From Clostridia bacterium (GTDB lineage Bacteria > Bacillota > Clostridia > Oscillospirales > Butyricicoccaceae), in NCBI GenBank assembly GCA_021205365.1, contig JAJPXP010000067.1:1-55532 (forward strand): a stretch of DNA of 55,532 nucleotides, written 5' to 3'. Shown here piece by piece: positions 25,374-34,887 of this stretch (within the stretch, counting starts at the first letter, position 1; each line of letters starts with the position of its first letter). A program made the position numbers and the translations under genes. The notes under the pieces are model-generated. The model saw only the letters and a program-made list of their open reading frames with translations. It was not told the origin of the DNA and ran no database searches.

Positions 25374-26510
25374 TTATTTGTCTCCGTTTTCCAATGGGAA
25401 AGTCACGCGCCAGTTACCTTCTATGTTCATACCGCAGGTTACAAACGTGCCAGTCAGTGTATAATCCGAAATTTCATCCTTCGGAACATCGAAAATAGCT
25501 TCGTCATACCGGATATCACCGTCGTAGAACATTCCGTCATGGATCGATTCAACAACTGTACCGTCCTTTTTGACCAGCATCAAATATCCTTCGCCATCGA
25601 AGATCTTTTCTTCCGAATTGGACGCAATCTGCACATGCAGCTCGCCGTCTATATAAGCGATACCTGTCAGATCAACGCCGTCCACCGAAAATTCGCTGCG
25701 CGGTGTTCCCGGAACAAGCGCTGTCATGGTGTCCGGCATTGGCTTGCCTGTAGTGTCTCCGCTCCCGCTCCAGCCGTTCAGCTCGACCTTCTGCGTCTGC
25801 GCTGCATCTGTGACCGTAGAAAGGTCAATCGGGATGGAAATGTCATTGTATTCCTTTTTATGGCTCAGGAAATTGTTCAGGGTAAATGTAATCTTGTCTC
25901 CCGCAATGTCCTTGGCAGAAAGAGAGGTTACCAGTGCAGGCTGTTCTCCGGCTGATCCATTTTCATACGATACAGTAAAATCTCCCTCATTCCAGTCGCT
26001 TGTCTCCCAGCCCTGAATCAGGATATAAAAGCGGGCCGTTTTGGTTTCTTTGTTATAGTCCACCATATCACATGTCGCCGACATACAGTCAAATGGCAGA
26101 TTGATATCATAACTATCGTTCAGGTCGATCGTTTCATCGATGCGGTCACCGGTCAGATCCTGCATGGTAATATATGCTTCTATGGTATTGCCATGGACAT
26201 AGGCAGATTCAACCTCCATGCGGATTCCATTTTCTTCATCTGACATATGCACCGGCATAAAGAACTGCGCGGCAGACGGGGAAATCTGGTAAATCGCCTG
26301 ATATACCGGTTCCACATTATCCGCCAGCGCTGGCATAGCAATGGTAATGCCCATACATGCTGCCAGGATTGCCGCAGCAGGCCGGGTATACCGGCGGATG
26401 GTTCTGAATTTCCGTTTTTCCTGTACATGTGCTGTATCCAATACCTTCTGCACCAGTGCATCCTCTGGTGTGACCTGCCTGCTCATATGCTGATAGCGTT
26501 TCTTAAACAT
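25374..26510 (-). CDS. DUF4179 domain protein, probable anti-sigma factor
   Basis: A 378-residue membrane protein: cytoplasmic N-terminus of about 42 residues (VTPEDALVQKVLDTAHVQEKRK), one membrane helix (about 43-63), then a large extracellular part with the DUF4179 fold (PVYQAIYQISPSAAQFFMPV onward). Such proteins sit beside ECF sigma factors and are taken as their membrane-bound anti-sigma partners. The start overlaps the sigma gene by 8 nt with GGAGG inside it. Confidence 0.83.
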   Translation of the reverse strand: MFKKRYQHMSRQVTPEDALVQKVLDTAHVQEKRKFRTIRRYTRPAAAILAACMGITIAMPALADNVEPVYQAIYQISPSAAQFFMPVHMSDEENGIRMEVESAYVHGNTIEAYITMQDLTGDRIDETIDLNDSYDINLPFDCMSATCDMVDYNKETKTARFYILIQGWETSDWNEGDFTVSYENGSAGEQPALVTSLSAKDIAGDKITFTLNNFLSHKKEYNDISIPIDLSTVTDAAQTQKVELNGWSGSGDTTGKPMPDTMTALVPGTPRSEFSVDGVDLTGIAYIDGELHVQIASNSEEKIFDGEGYLMLVKKDGTVVESIHDGMFYDGDIRYDEAIFDVPKDEISDYTLTGTFVTCGMNIEGNWRVTFPLENGDK

Positions 26511-26979
26511 AGTCTTCCTCCTTCAAAATTTTCCGAAGCATCGTTCGTGCCCGGGTAAGCTGTGTGCGTACCGTTGCTTCCTTGCGGTGCAAAACATTTG
26601 CAATCTGTGCTGTAGACAGTTCCTCATAATAAAACAAGTGAATCACCTCGCGGTATTTCGGCGGCAGCTGCTGCAATGCCTGATGTAAATCGTTGTCTTC
26701 CGGCGACTCCCATACCAGATTTTCCTGTAAAGCTTCTGTTTTCTTTCTCCATGACGAATTCCATAGTTTATTACAGCAGTTTACTGTCACACGGATCAGC
26801 CATGCCTTGCGGTGCTCTTCATCACGAAATTTGGGCTGTTTATTCAGATACCGCACAAACACCTCCTGAAATACTTCATCTGCATCGTATCTTGTTCCCA
26901 TGCGGGCAAATGCAAGACGGTATACCATATCCCGGTATGTGTGTATCACATAGTCTATATTTTCTGTCATTTGAGCCAT
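26503..26979 (-). CDS. ECF-type RNA polymerase sigma factor
   Basis: A 158-residue sigma-70 family protein of the extracytoplasmic-function type: region 2 (YRDMVYRLAFARMGTRYDADEVFQEVFVRYL) and region 4 (LPPKYREVIHLFYYEELSTAQIANVLHRKEATVRTQLTRAR), with no regions 1 and 3. AAAGGAGG lies before the ATG at 26979; the longer frame is rejected. Overlap with the DUF4179 gene suggests release upon an envelope signal. The regulon is unknown. Confidence 0.92.
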   Translation of the reverse strand: MAQMTENIDYVIHTYRDMVYRLAFARMGTRYDADEVFQEVFVRYLNKQPKFRDEEHRKAWLIRVTVNCCNKLWNSSWRKKTEALQENLVWESPEDNDLHQALQQLPPKYREVIHLFYYEELSTAQIANVLHRKEATVRTQLTRARTMLRKILKEEDYV

Positions 26980-27057
26980 GTCCTTGCCTCCTTTGCTTAC
27001 AACACCCGCCAGCACCGCAAAATGCTACACAAAATCGAAAAAATTTTTTCTGCTGGA

Positions 27058-27096
27058 TAAAAAAACGGCATAGCCAGCCGGCTACACCGTTTTTTA
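27058..27096 (-). terminator. Terminator of the pur operon
   Basis: ACGG-TAGCC and GGCTA-CCGT form a long stem, followed on the minus strand by a T run. It lies just past the last gene of the operon. Confidence 0.85.
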
Positions 27097-27119
27097 TAAA
27101 TTCATATGTTTAAAAGCAA

Positions 27120-27650
27120 TCAAATCTGCGGCAGCAGATCCATTTCCTTTGCAACTTCAATGTTGACAGCACCCATTGCAATCTGTGCAATGGCATCAAC
27201 AAAGCGTTGTATACCGCTCAGCATCAAAGAGAAATAGTCACAGATATCTGTGATGATGCGTTCCGGATCATCCTTCATATTGACAATGACATTATGGCGC
27301 ATATAGATGACACCATCTTCTTCAAACAAGCCAAACTGGCCGATGGTACAGAAGTTATTGATATAGAAAATCGCACGCTTCAGCTCAGGCAGATTGCGGT
27401 CTATTGCATCCGGTTCAATCTGGAACATGGTTGCATGCATCTGGAACAGGGCGGTTTCCTCGCGCGCCATTGTTGCTGGCGGGAACCACATATCAATAAT
27501 AACATCCTGTTTTATTTTGCCCAGACGGTTCAGCTCGACACGGGTCATCGGCGGATTGCCGTCCTTGCCGTCAAAGAACTGCGTACGGAAGCCATTCTGC
27601 TGAATGACATCTGCCATGCAGGAAAGAATACGAGTCTTCAGATCTTCCAT
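27120..27650 (-). CDS. Unknown protein, possibly YbjN-like fold
   Basis: A 176-residue soluble protein that I do not recognise with certainty. The order helix, then beta strands (KIKQDVIIDMWFP), then a LPELKRAIFYINNFCTIGQFGLFEEDGVIYMRHNV block and a C-terminal helix resembles the YbjN/secretion-chaperone fold, where one finds the same INxFN-like and Y-R-N pattern. GAGGTGG lies before the ATG at 27650. It begins 12 nt after purD and shares its transcript and terminator. No link to purine synthesis is evident from motifs. Confidence 0.7.
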   Translation of the reverse strand: MEDLKTRILSCMADVIQQNGFRTQFFDGKDGNPPMTRVELNRLGKIKQDVIIDMWFPPATMAREETALFQMHATMFQIEPDAIDRNLPELKRAIFYINNFCTIGQFGLFEEDGVIYMRHNVIVNMKDDPERIITDICDYFSLMLSGIQRFVDAIAQIAMGAVNIEVAKEMDLLPQI

Positions 27651-27662
27651 GTTTTCCACCTC

Positions 27663-28919
27663 TTAGCCCTTCTTAATGCCGATATCGAGACGGTAATGTG
27701 CCTTCTCAAAGTGAATTTTTTCTACATCGGCATAGGATTTCTGAATCGCCTCGTCCAGCGTCGGAGCGGTTGCTGTGACACCCAGGACGCGGCCGCCGCT
27801 GGTAACGATTTTACCATCCTTCACAGCAGTGCCTGCATGGAAGACGACAGATTCCGTTACATCCTCCAGGCCAGTAATTTCCTTGCCCTTTTCATAGGCT
27901 AATGGATATCCGCCGGAAGCCAGCACAACACAGCAGGCTGCATTGTCGGCCCACTTGATGTCCATCTCATCCAGTTTGCCATCGATTACTGCGTTCATAA
28001 TCTCAAACAAATCGCTGTCCAGACGGGACAGGACAGCCTGTGTCTCCGGATCGCCAAAACGTGCATTGTATTCAATGACCTTCGGTCCCTTTGGAGTCAG
28101 CATCAAACCAAAATACAGGACGCCACAGAACGGGCGGCCTTCTGCTGCCATAGCTGCAACCGTCGGCTTGAAAATCGTATCCATACAGGTCTGTGCAACA
28201 TCATCGGTATAGAAACGGGATGGGGAGAATGCACCCATACCGCCCGTATTCGGTCCTTCATCGTTGTCATATGCACGCTTGTGATCCTGTGCAGACGGCA
28301 TCGTAGACAGGTTCTTGCCGTCAACAAATGCCAGAACAGAAACCTCCGGACCTGTCAGGTATTCTTCAATGACAACACGTGCGCCTGCACCGCCAAAGCG
28401 TCCGCCGTCGATAGCATCCTTGACTGCTGCAATGGCTTCTTCCTCAGTCATTGCTACGGTTACACCCTTACCCAGAGCCAGGCCATCGGCCTTGATGACG
28501 ATCGGAGCACCGTTTTCCTTGATGTAAGCAATTGCCTCATCACTGTTTTCAAATACAGCATAGCCTGCCGTCGGGATATTATACTTCTTCATCAGATCCT
28601 TGGCAAACGACTTGGAGCCTTCGATGACTGCTGCATTCTTGCGGGGACCAAAGGCACGGATACCTTCTGCTTCCAGTGCATCTACCATGCCCAGTGCCAG
28701 CGGGTCATCCGGTGTGACAACAACCAAATCAGGATTATTTGCCTTGGAAAAAGCAACAACGCCGTCAATATCAGTTGCCTTGATGTCAACACATTCTGCA
28801 ACTGCTGCAATGCCGCCGTTGCCCGGTGCACACCAGATCTTATCTACCTGCGGGCTTTTTGCAAGCGCCATGCAGACAGCATGTTCGCGTCCGCCGCCGC
28901 CGATAACCAGTACTTTCAT
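27663..28919 (-). CDS. purD: Phosphoribosylamine-glycine ligase
   Basis: A 418-residue ATP-grasp enzyme, normal length. N-terminal VLVIGGGGREHAVCMALAKS, ATP-grasp ADGLALGKGV and the metal-binding ARFGDPETQ are all present. It joins glycine to phosphoribosylamine in the second step of purine synthesis. It is preceded by a hairpin at 28950-28983 with a weak T run that may lower its expression relative to the genes before it. Confidence 0.97.
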   Translation of the reverse strand: MKVLVIGGGGREHAVCMALAKSPQVDKIWCAPGNGGIAAVAECVDIKATDIDGVVAFSKANNPDLVVVTPDDPLALGMVDALEAEGIRAFGPRKNAAVIEGSKSFAKDLMKKYNIPTAGYAVFENSDEAIAYIKENGAPIVIKADGLALGKGVTVAMTEEEAIAAVKDAIDGGRFGGAGARVVIEEYLTGPEVSVLAFVDGKNLSTMPSAQDHKRAYDNDEGPNTGGMGAFSPSRFYTDDVAQTCMDTIFKPTVAAMAAEGRPFCGVLYFGLMLTPKGPKVIEYNARFGDPETQAVLSRLDSDLFEIMNAVIDGKLDEMDIKWADNAACCVVLASGGYPLAYEKGKEITGLEDVTESVVFHAGTAVKDGKIVTSGGRVLGVTATAPTLDEAIQKSYADVEKIHFEKAHYRLDIGIKKG

Positions 28920-28940
28920 ATTGGAAATCCTCCTCTATAT

Positions 28941-28983
28941 ACTGTCAAAAGTCAGGCACGCCAAATACGCACCTGACTTTTTT
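28941..28983 (-). terminator. Weak terminator or attenuating hairpin between purH and purD
   Basis: AGTCAGGTGCG and CGTGCCTGACT form the stem; only TTTTGACAGT follows on the minus strand, so read-through is likely. Confidence 0.45.
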
Positions 28984-28999
28984 ATTTTTGTATAAAAAA

Positions 29000-30175
29000 T
29001 TAATGATGGAACAGACGAATGCCGGTGAATGACATCACGATACCATACTTATTGCAGGTGTCAATGACATGGTCGTCACGGATAGAGCCGCCCGGCTGTG
29101 CAATATAAGCTACGCCCGACTTCTTTGCACGCTCTACGTTATCACCAAACGGGAAAAATGCGTCAGAGCCTACTGTAACACCGGACTGCGTAGCAATCCA
29201 TGCCTTCTTTTCCTCTGCGGTCAGCGGCTCCGGCTTTACCTTGAACTTGGTCTGCCATACGCCTTCTGCCAGAACATCTTCATATTCGTCAGAGGTGTAA
29301 ACGTCAATTGCATTGTCGCGATCCGGACGGCGAATACCGTCAACAAACTGCAGACCCAGTACCTTCGGATGATGACGCAGGAACCAGTTATCTGCCTTGT
29401 TGCCTGCCAGACGGGTGCAGTGAATGCGGCTCTGCTGGCCTGCGCCGACGCCGATGGTCTGACCATTCTTGACATAGCAGACGGAATTGGACTGGGTATA
29501 CTTCAGTGTAATCAGAGAGACAATCATATCCAGCTTAGCCTGCTGCGGCAGTTCCTTATTTTCGGTAACGATATTGGACAGCATCTCCTCATCGATCTTC
29601 AGGTTGTTATGGCCCTGCTCAAAGGTAATGCCGAAGATTTCACGGCGCTCAACTTCAGCCGGTTCGTAATCCGGGTCAATCTGGATTACATTGTAGCCAC
29701 CCTTGCGCTTGCTCTTGAGGATTTCCAGCGCTTCGTCAGTATAAGCCGGGGCAATAATGCCATCGGAAACTTCATACTTCAGATAAGCTGCAGTCTGGGC
29801 ATCACAGGTATCAGACAGAGCAACCCAGTCACCATAGGAGCACAGGCGATCCGCGCCGCGTGCACGGATGTAAGCACAGGCAATCGGGGACAGCTCCTCA
29901 TCGGTATCGACAAAATAAATCTGCTTTTCTACATCAGACAGCGGTGTGCCAATGGCAGCGCCTGCCGGGCTGACATGCTTAAAAGAAGCAGCAGAAGCCA
30001 TGCCGGTAGCAGCCTTCAGCTCACGTACCAGCTGCCAGCTGTTGAATGCGTCCATAAAGTTGATGTAACCCGGTTTGCCGTTCAGAACAGTAATCGGCAG
30101 TTCGCCTTCCTTCATGTAAATGCGGGACGGCTTCTGGTTCGGGTTGCAGCCATATTTCAGTGCGAGTTCAGTCAT
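29000..30175 (-). CDS. purH: AICAR formyltransferase, stand-alone (PurH C-terminal domain type)
   Basis: A 391-residue protein covering only the transformylase part of PurH; the N-terminal MGS-like IMP cyclohydrolase domain of usual PurH (about 200 residues) is absent, and the protein has a normal start (LALKYGCNPNQKPSRIYM). The catalytic region SAASFKHVSPAGAAIGTPL carries the Lys-His pair, and SDAFFPFGDNVERA near the C-terminus is typical. It transfers a formyl group from 10-formyl-THF to AICAR. The next step is supplied by the PurO gene just upstream, so the operon uses a split route. Confidence 0.93.
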   Translation of the reverse strand: MTELALKYGCNPNQKPSRIYMKEGELPITVLNGKPGYINFMDAFNSWQLVRELKAATGMASAASFKHVSPAGAAIGTPLSDVEKQIYFVDTDEELSPIACAYIRARGADRLCSYGDWVALSDTCDAQTAAYLKYEVSDGIIAPAYTDEALEILKSKRKGGYNVIQIDPDYEPAEVERREIFGITFEQGHNNLKIDEEMLSNIVTENKELPQQAKLDMIVSLITLKYTQSNSVCYVKNGQTIGVGAGQQSRIHCTRLAGNKADNWFLRHHPKVLGLQFVDGIRRPDRDNAIDVYTSDEYEDVLAEGVWQTKFKVKPEPLTAEEKKAWIATQSGVTVGSDAFFPFGDNVERAKKSGVAYIAQPGGSIRDDHVIDTCNKYGIVMSFTGIRLFHH

Positions 30176-30192
30176 GATTTCAGTCTCTCCTC

Positions 30193-30897
30193 TCAGCAGT
30201 GCTTGTTCCGGATGATGCTGGAAGCCTTGCCGGTTTCCAGATCAATAAAGCTGACATACAGGGATACCTTGTTTTCTTCATTCAGGTTGTCCCAAACCAT
30301 ATCAGCAAATTCGTTCAGATCGCCTTCAATGCGGACAGTCTCCGGCTCACCCTCAAAGGACGGCAGCGGAGAACCGTCTCCCATATAGGTATGGATAAAA
30401 TGGCCCAGACCTGCACGCGGTGCATCATATTCGAAGAAGAAACGCTTGTTGCATGCCGGATCACCGTCAAAGCTCTTGAGAATAGACAGCTCATATGCGC
30501 CGTTCGGCTCAACAACTGCGGAAATGCGCGGGGTATAGTTCGGGCCATCTGGCTCAAACTGACGGGTACGCAGCGCTTCAATATAGCTCTTGCCAGCTGC
30601 CAGGCCATCACGCACCGTATCTGTCTGATCGCCGTTGGTAACGATGGTTGCGCCTTCATAAACACGAACCGGATGATAAATAATCAGGGACGGATCTACC
30701 ATCTTAGATGGATCAAATGCCTCTGTGCGGATACCATCCTCGGTTTCAGCAAAGATACGGTTGCGGCTGTTTTCACTGCGGCCCATGATGAAATATGCAA
30801 TTACAGCAGACTTATCATCTGCACTGCGGCCGATGACAATGCCGCGGCCCGGATAGCTGTTGCTGCGCAGCTGTGCGCCAAGATCAAAAATTTCCAT
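30193..30897 (-). CDS. purO: IMP cyclohydrolase, archaeal PurO type
   Basis: A 234-residue protein of the IMP_cyclohyd family (PF07826), first described in methanogens and unrelated to PurH. Conserved parts are YPGRGIVIGRSADDKSAVIAYFIMGRSENSRNRIF at the N-terminus and GPNYTPRISAV in the middle. It closes the second purine ring from FAICAR to IMP. It sits between purN and the stand-alone AICAR formyltransferase, which is exactly the activity it complements. Normal length for the family. Confidence 0.92.
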   Translation of the reverse strand: MEIFDLGAQLRSNSYPGRGIVIGRSADDKSAVIAYFIMGRSENSRNRIFAETEDGIRTEAFDPSKMVDPSLIIYHPVRVYEGATIVTNGDQTDTVRDGLAAGKSYIEALRTRQFEPDGPNYTPRISAVVEPNGAYELSILKSFDGDPACNKRFFFEYDAPRAGLGHFIHTYMGDGSPLPSFEGEPETVRIEGDLNEFADMVWDNLNEENKVSLYVSFIDLETGKASSIIRNKHC

Positions 30898-30933
30898 GAA
30901 AAAGTCTTCCTTCTATCAGTGTCATTGTTATGT

Positions 30934-31563
30934 TTATTCAGAAATCGAAACAATGCCGCTTTCTGAAACGGACAGTTTTCCTTCGCAGAACAGGGATACG
31001 ACACGCGGCAGCAGAATATGCTCTGCCTGTGCCATCACACGTTTCTGCACAATTTCCGGCGTATCCCCCGGCTCAATCGAAACCGCCTTCTGTGCAATAA
31101 TCGGACCTCCATCGGTAACAGCATTGACGAAATGAACGGTCGCACCTGTTACCTTGACTCCTTTTGCCAACGCCGCTTCATGGACATGCAGACCATAAAA
31201 GCCATCGCCACAGAAAGACGGAATCAGGGACGGATGTACGTTGATAATGCGATTTTCAAATACCTTGCAAAAATACGCATCCAGCACGGTCATAAAGCCC
31301 GCCAGAACAACCAGGCCGATATCCTTTTCCTGCAGGAATGCAGCCAATGCCTTACAATATTCTGCACCGGAAGGATAATCCTTCTTCTTGATAACATAGC
31401 CCGGAACATCGGCATTTTTTGCACGTTCCAGTGCATAAGCCGTATCATTGGAGGAAATCACAGCAGTAACCCTGCCATTTTTGATCTCTCCCTTTGCCTG
31501 TGCATCCAGAATCGCCTGCAGGTTGGTACCGCCGCCGGAAACCAGAACAGCGATATTTACCAT
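30934..31563 (-). CDS. purN: Phosphoribosylglycinamide formyltransferase
   Basis: A 209-residue folate-dependent transformylase. NIAVLVSGGGTNLQAILDA at the start binds the phosphate, and the catalytic triad positions are visible as N and H in IINVHPSLIPSF and D in AVTDGGPIIAQ. It carries out the third step of purine synthesis using 10-formyl-THF. It overlaps the end of purM by 7 nt. Confidence 0.96.
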   Translation of the reverse strand: MVNIAVLVSGGGTNLQAILDAQAKGEIKNGRVTAVISSNDTAYALERAKNADVPGYVIKKKDYPSGAEYCKALAAFLQEKDIGLVVLAGFMTVLDAYFCKVFENRIINVHPSLIPSFCGDGFYGLHVHEAALAKGVKVTGATVHFVNAVTDGGPIIAQKAVSIEPGDTPEIVQKRVMAQAEHILLPRVVSLFCEGKLSVSESGIVSISE

Positions 31564-32594
31564 AACTGGACTTCCTTCTCGCCAGACTTACACTCACCGA
31601 TGATATAGCCGGTCTCGCCTGCCGCTGCAATGGCTTCCAGAGCCCGATCTGCCTGCTCCTTCGGAACAGCAACTACCAGACCAGCGCCCATGTTGAAGGT
31701 GTTGTACATATCACGCTCCGGAATATTACCGGTTTCCTGAATCAGCTTAAAGATTGCCGGTGTCGGCAGTGCAGCCTTTTCAATGGACACACAGATATTG
31801 TCCGGCAGCATCCGCGGAATATTTTCATAGAAACCGCCGCCAGTGATATGGCTCATTGCCTTGACATCAACAGCCTGAATCAGGGACTGAATCGTTTTGA
31901 CATAAATTTTAGTCGGAGTCAGCAGCTCTTCGCCGAGCGTCTTGCCAAACTCAGAAATATAACGCTGAACAGACTTTTCATTGATTCCCAGCGTCTTGCG
32001 CACCAGAGAATAGCCGTTGGAATGCACACCGGAAGATGCAACACCGATCAGCACATCACCAGCTGCAAGCTTAGTACCATCAATCATCTTATCACGGTCG
32101 ATCAGGCCAACAGAAAAACCGGCCATATCATATTCATCTACCGGATAAAATCCCGGCATTTCAGCGGTTTCGCCGCCGACCAGTGCACAGCCAGCCTGCT
32201 TGCAGCCCTCTGCAATGCCCTTCACCAGCTCTGCAATGCGTTCCGGATAGTTCTTGCCGACAGCAATGTAATCCAGGAAAAACAGCGGCTGCGCACCACA
32301 GCACGCAATATCATTGACACACATCGCAACGCAGTCAATGCCTACCGTGTCATGCTTGTCCATCAGGAATGCCAGCTTCAGCTTGGTGCCGACGCCATCG
32401 GTGCCGGAAACCAGAATCGGATGTTCCATTCCCTGCACCGGCGGCTCAAACATGCCGCCGAAGCCACCGATCGAACCGAGTACACCCGGAATATACGTAC
32501 TCTCAACAAACGGCTTCATCTTTTTGACAGCTTCATAACCAGCAGTTACGTCAACGCCAGCTGCCTTATAGCTTTCAGAACGACTATTAACCAT
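31557..32594 (-). CDS. purM: Phosphoribosylformylglycinamidine cyclo-ligase
   Basis: A 345-residue AIR synthetase: SYKAAGVDVTAGYEAV at the N-terminus and GTDGVGTKLKLAF with the nucleotide-binding loop. It closes the first purine ring. The ATG at 32594 overlaps the purF stop by 8 nt and gives the standard length; a TTG seven codons upstream is less likely. There is little ribosome-site sequence, so translation is probably coupled to purF. Confidence 0.96.
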   Translation of the reverse strand: MVNSRSESYKAAGVDVTAGYEAVKKMKPFVESTYIPGVLGSIGGFGGMFEPPVQGMEHPILVSGTDGVGTKLKLAFLMDKHDTVGIDCVAMCVNDIACCGAQPLFFLDYIAVGKNYPERIAELVKGIAEGCKQAGCALVGGETAEMPGFYPVDEYDMAGFSVGLIDRDKMIDGTKLAAGDVLIGVASSGVHSNGYSLVRKTLGINEKSVQRYISEFGKTLGEELLTPTKIYVKTIQSLIQAVDVKAMSHITGGGFYENIPRMLPDNICVSIEKAALPTPAIFKLIQETGNIPERDMYNTFNMGAGLVVAVPKEQADRALEAIAAAGETGYIIGECKSGEKEVQLW

Positions 32595-34062
32595 TTTCAC
32601 CAATCCCACTTTCAAATATATTCTTTTCTACGGTGTCCGGAACTTCGATCGGATATTCTCCGCTGAAGCATCCGTTGCAGAAGCCGCAATGCGCGCCCAC
32701 TGCAATTTTATTTGTCGCCTCAAGCGACAGATAGCCGAGCGAATCAACGCCGACCAATTGACGAATTTCCTCTACGGTACGTCCGTAAGCAATCAGATAC
32801 TCGCGATCAGGCACATCCGTACCGAAGAAACATGGATGCAGGAACGGAGGCGCGGAGATACGCATATGTACTTCCTTCGCACCTGCATTCCGCAGGATCT
32901 TAACCAGACGTGCACAGGTTGTTCCCCGGACAATGGAGTCATCAACCAGAATGACACGCTTGCCTTCCAAATTGTTGCGCAATGCATTCAGCTTGATGCG
33001 GACAGAACGCTCACGCTTATCCTGCCCGGGCTGAATAAAGGTTCTTCCAATATACTTATTCTTAATCAGACCGACATCATACGGAATGCCCGAAGCCTTA
33101 GAATAGCCGATTGCCGCCGGAATGCCGCTGTCCGGTACACCGACAACAACATCAGCCTCAACCGGATGCTCTTCAAACAGATAGCGTCCTGCTTCCTGAC
33201 GTGCATACGCAACAGATGCGCCGTCAACAACAGAATCCGGGCGTGAGAAATAGATATATTCAAACACACAAGTTGTGTGTTCGCATGTAATATTGCAGTG
33301 CATGGAACGCAGTTCACCGTCTTCGATAACAATCAGTTCACCCGGTTCCACATCACGGATAAATTCCGCGCCCAATGCATCCAGTGCACAGGATTCCGAT
33401 GCAAAAACATACGAATGCATCATCTTGCCAATGCAAAGCGGGCGGAAGCCATGCGGATCGCGCGCTGCAATCAGCTTGCGCGGTGACATGACAACGAGAG
33501 AATATGCGCCTTCAACCCGGTACATGGCATTGAGGACAGCTTCTTCAATGCTGCCGCACTTCAGTCGTTCGCGTACAATGGTGTATGCAAGAACTTCCGT
33601 ATCCGAAGAGGAACGAAAAATACCGCCATCCAGTTCAATCTGCTTGCGGAGCTTGCCTGCATTCACCAGATTGCCGTTGTGCGCAATCGCCAGATTTCCC
33701 TTACAGTGGGTAATACAGACTGGCTGTGCATTCTCACGCGCCGGCTGGCCTGTCGTGGAATAGCGGACATGTCCGATACCCATGGTACCCTGCAGTGTAT
33801 CGAGGATTCCCTGATTAAAAACCTCATTGACCAGTCCGATGTCCTTGTGACAGCGGATGACACCGTCGTTGTTGACTGCAATGCCGCATGCTTCCTGGCC
33901 TCTGTGCTGCAGGGCAAACAAAGCAGTATATGCATCATGTGACGGGCTGATTTTTCCGACATCTTCCTTATTGACATAAACGCCGAAGACGCCACATTCC
34001 TCATGCAGCTTATCATTCACACCAAACGGCGTGTGCGCTGCTTTTCTCATTTTATACTTCAT
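32587..34062 (-). CDS. purF: Amidophosphoribosyltransferase
   Basis: A 491-residue enzyme made of an N-terminal glutaminase and a C-terminal phosphoribosyltransferase domain. The catalytic Cys is Cys23 (HEECGVFGVY), preceded by a short propeptide that must be removed, as in Bacillus PurF. The PRPP motif VILVDDSIVRGTT lies around residue 350, and C-terminal Cys residues (AHCGFCNGCFSGEYP) fit the 4Fe-4S type. It commits PRPP to purine synthesis. Start chosen at the ATG with AAAAAGG upstream. Confidence 0.97.
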   Translation of the reverse strand: MKYKMRKAAHTPFGVNDKLHEECGVFGVYVNKEDVGKISPSHDAYTALFALQHRGQEACGIAVNNDGVIRCHKDIGLVNEVFNQGILDTLQGTMGIGHVRYSTTGQPARENAQPVCITHCKGNLAIAHNGNLVNAGKLRKQIELDGGIFRSSSDTEVLAYTIVRERLKCGSIEEAVLNAMYRVEGAYSLVVMSPRKLIAARDPHGFRPLCIGKMMHSYVFASESCALDALGAEFIRDVEPGELIVIEDGELRSMHCNITCEHTTCVFEYIYFSRPDSVVDGASVAYARQEAGRYLFEEHPVEADVVVGVPDSGIPAAIGYSKASGIPYDVGLIKNKYIGRTFIQPGQDKRERSVRIKLNALRNNLEGKRVILVDDSIVRGTTCARLVKILRNAGAKEVHMRISAPPFLHPCFFGTDVPDREYLIAYGRTVEEIRQLVGVDSLGYLSLEATNKIAVGAHCGFCNGCFSGEYPIEVPDTVEKNIFESGIGENG

Positions 34063-34134
34063 ACAAAACCTTTTTAAAGTGAATGCGTTTGACAATCATG
34101 CTGTTTCATGTTGTCAGGGGAAAACAAACTAACA

Positions 34135-34848
34135 TTACATACTGCCTATCAGGCGGTTCAAAACTTCCTGATAAGCATCTTCCGTACCGCCAAGATCACG
34201 GCGGAAGCGGTCTTTATCCAATTTTTCTCCGGTTCTGGTATCCCAGAACCGGCTGGTATCTGGAGAGATTTCATCTGCCAATACAATCGTGCCATCCGAA
34301 AGCCGTCCAAATTCCAGCTTGAAATCCACCAGCGTGATATCCAGCTCCTGCAGACATTCCTTCAGGATTCCATTGGCCCGGAGGGCATAGCGGTCTATGG
34401 TCGCCAGCTCCTCCGGTGTACAAATTTCCAATGCAAATGCATGATACTGGTTAATCAGCGGATCACCCAGCACGTCATCCTTATATCGATATTCCAGAAT
34501 CGTGGATTTCAATCTGGTTCCTTCCGGCTGTCCCACACGGGTGGACAGCGAACCGGCAACGATGTTGCGGACGATGACCTTCAATGGGATCATTCTGGCT
34601 TTTCTGACGACGGTTTCACGTTCATCCAGCTGCTGGACGAAATGTGTAGGAATGCCCTGCTTTTCCAGCAGCTGCATCAGGACATTGGTGATACGGTTGT
34701 TGATCACACCCTTGCCGCGAATGGTTCCTTTTTTCTTTCCATTCTGCGCAATGGCATCATCTTTATAGCTGACAATCAGCTTTTCCGGATCATCTGTCGC
34801 ATATACTTTTTTGTCTCTTCCCTCATACAGCAGCTCTTTCCGTTCCAT
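34135..34848 (-). CDS. purC: SAICAR synthetase
   Basis: A 237-residue SAICAR synthetase. [14 protein letters not shown] at the N-terminus, [12 protein letters not shown] and [24 protein letters not shown] are signature segments. It couples CAIR with aspartate using ATP. It lies 39 nt after purE and about 70 nt before purF in the operon. Confidence 0.97.
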   Translation of the reverse strand: [237 protein letters not shown]

Positions 34849-34887
34849 AGGCCCGTCTCCTTCAGAAATGCGTCTATCTACAGCAGC

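Noticed and set aside
29069-30388. 439-codon open frame antisense to the AICAR formyltransferase and purO genes
   Set aside because: Covers two well-supported genes; no ribosome site or motif.
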